Assembly: GCF_009729205.1 (NCBI RefSeq)
Contig: NZ_VTHB01000003.1
Span: forward strand, 186,001 to 250,000
DNA length: 64,000 nt
Direction: 5' to 3'
DNA from: Mycobacteroides sp. CBMA 271
GTDB taxonomy: Bacteria; Actinomycetota; Actinomycetes; Mycobacteriales; Mycobacteriaceae
The notes under the pieces were generated by a model. It saw only the letters and a program-made list of their open reading frames with translations, was not told the DNA's origin and did not search any database. Of this stretch, positions 63,649-64,000 are shown piece after piece. Both the position numbers and the translations under genes were made by a program. Every line of letters begins with the position of its first letter. The stretch's first letter is position 1.

Positions 63649-64000
63649 AGACGCGCCGAGGACAACGTGCCGGGTGCCGCAGAGTTCTCGGAGAACTCGA
63701 AGAGCCCCACCCCGCGCCGGTCGCCCAGATGCACCGTGGCGGACACCGAGGAACCCGCGGCCAATAGCTTGCTGACACCCAAAGAACTTGCCGCCGAGCC
63801 AAACTCGTCCAGCGATACCTCGGAGACCCCGTCGAGTGACAGCGTCGCATCGGGGGAGAGCAGCGTCGTGACCGTCGAGATGTCGCGAGCGCCAAGGGCT
63901 GCGGCGAGTTCTTGAACGCGCTGTTTACCCGCTTCATGCACGCCCTTGAGGCCGCGCATGAAGCCCAGCACTCCGTTGAGTCCCTGGTTCTTCAGTAGCT
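63639..64000 (-). CDS. Hypothetical protein, 5' end beyond window
   Basis: The frame is open through the right edge (translation there reads LLKNQGLNGVLGFMRGLKG), so the start lies past base 64000; a GTG at 63971 would give a shorter version. The visible ~119 residues are helix then beta (LAAALGARDISTVTTLLSPD, LSLDGVSEVSLDEFGSA, ATVHLGDRRGVGLFEFS), resembling an NTF2-like half-barrel. It ends ten bases inside the convergent TetR gene. No family assigned. Confidence 0.6.
   Translation of the reverse strand, partial: LLKNQGLNGVLGFMRGLKGVHEAGKQRVQELAAALGARDISTVTTLLSPDATLSLDGVSEVSLDEFGSAASSLGVSKLLAAGSSVSATVHLGDRRGVGLFEFSENSAAPGTLSSARLYF

Overview
This 64 kb window is high-GC actinobacterial chromosome, and its gene content and gene order point to a mycobacterium, most likely a rapid grower of the Mycobacteroides abscessus/chelonae type. 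The evidence is recalled synteny with three separate Mycobacterium tuberculosis blocks that lie next to one another here: Rv0764c-Rv0771 (cyp51 to carboxymuconolactone decarboxylase, 1-7.0 kb), Rv1092c-Rv1112 (coaA to ychF, 14.6-36.3 kb, interrupted by accessory genes) and Rv0846c-Rv0849 (mmcO, lpqS, cysK2, MFS, 39.2-44.4 kb). Gene symbols and Rv equivalents are from recognition of the protein sequences, not from a database search. No rRNA, tRNA, CRISPR array or insertion sequence was seen.

0-8.8 kb: a divergent pair of operons. To the left run TetR, P450, SDR and CYP51 (cut by the window edge), joined by four-base ATGA overlaps. To the right run aldehyde dehydrogenase, SDR, hydroxyisobutyrate-dehydrogenase-like protein, CMD-family protein and a 407-residue unknown. 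Two copies of one palindrome (TGGACA-N2-TGTCCA) lie in the gap and are probably the TetR operators. 8.9-14.5 kb: membrane proteins including a tandem duplicate pair, an MpaB-type oxygenase, a ChoD-like GMC oxidoreductase and an NTF2-like protein.

14.6-36.3 kb: housekeeping block with coaA, a DUF885 protein, a long-form glyA, desA2, a DivIVA-motif protein, phoH2 with two small ORFs in its leader, a polysaccharide deacetylase, fumC, glpX, xseBA, ispH and ychF. Insertions in it include a DUF559 nuclease-like gene bracketed by inverted copies of a palindrome, a cstA-ybdD pair, and two members of a small secreted protein family. 36.3-39.1 kb is a patch of short unknown genes just after ychF that contains two extra fragments resembling the ychF 3' end.

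39.2-46.2 kb: copper/sulfur locus. Two RicR-type boxes (TACCC-N5-GGGTA) control divergent mmcO and a rightward unit that opens with a predicted leaderless 26-residue Cys-rich peptide, and then lpqS-cysK2-MFS. An ABC-F ATPase follows. 46.3-51.1 kb: a 41-codon ORF with a strong terminator, DoxX, a GT39-type glycosyltransferase, an acyltransferase-like protein, a VOC protein and a small Cys-motif coiled-coil protein.

51.1-60.2 kb: a membrane-anchored PQQ-propeller protein, then two adjacent leftward modules related to type VII secretion. Each opens with a small helical EspC/WXG-like protein, contains a large WXG/PPE-like protein and carries DUF3558-type lipoprotein(s). Both modules have the same promoter, GGAACC-N16-CGTC, matching the ECF sigma factor SigM type that in M. 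tuberculosis drives Esx genes. This pair of co-regulated effector-like modules without secretion machinery is the most interesting system in the window. 60.4-64 kb: a small unknown gene, an MMPL transporter with a TetR regulator, and a truncated gene at the right edge.
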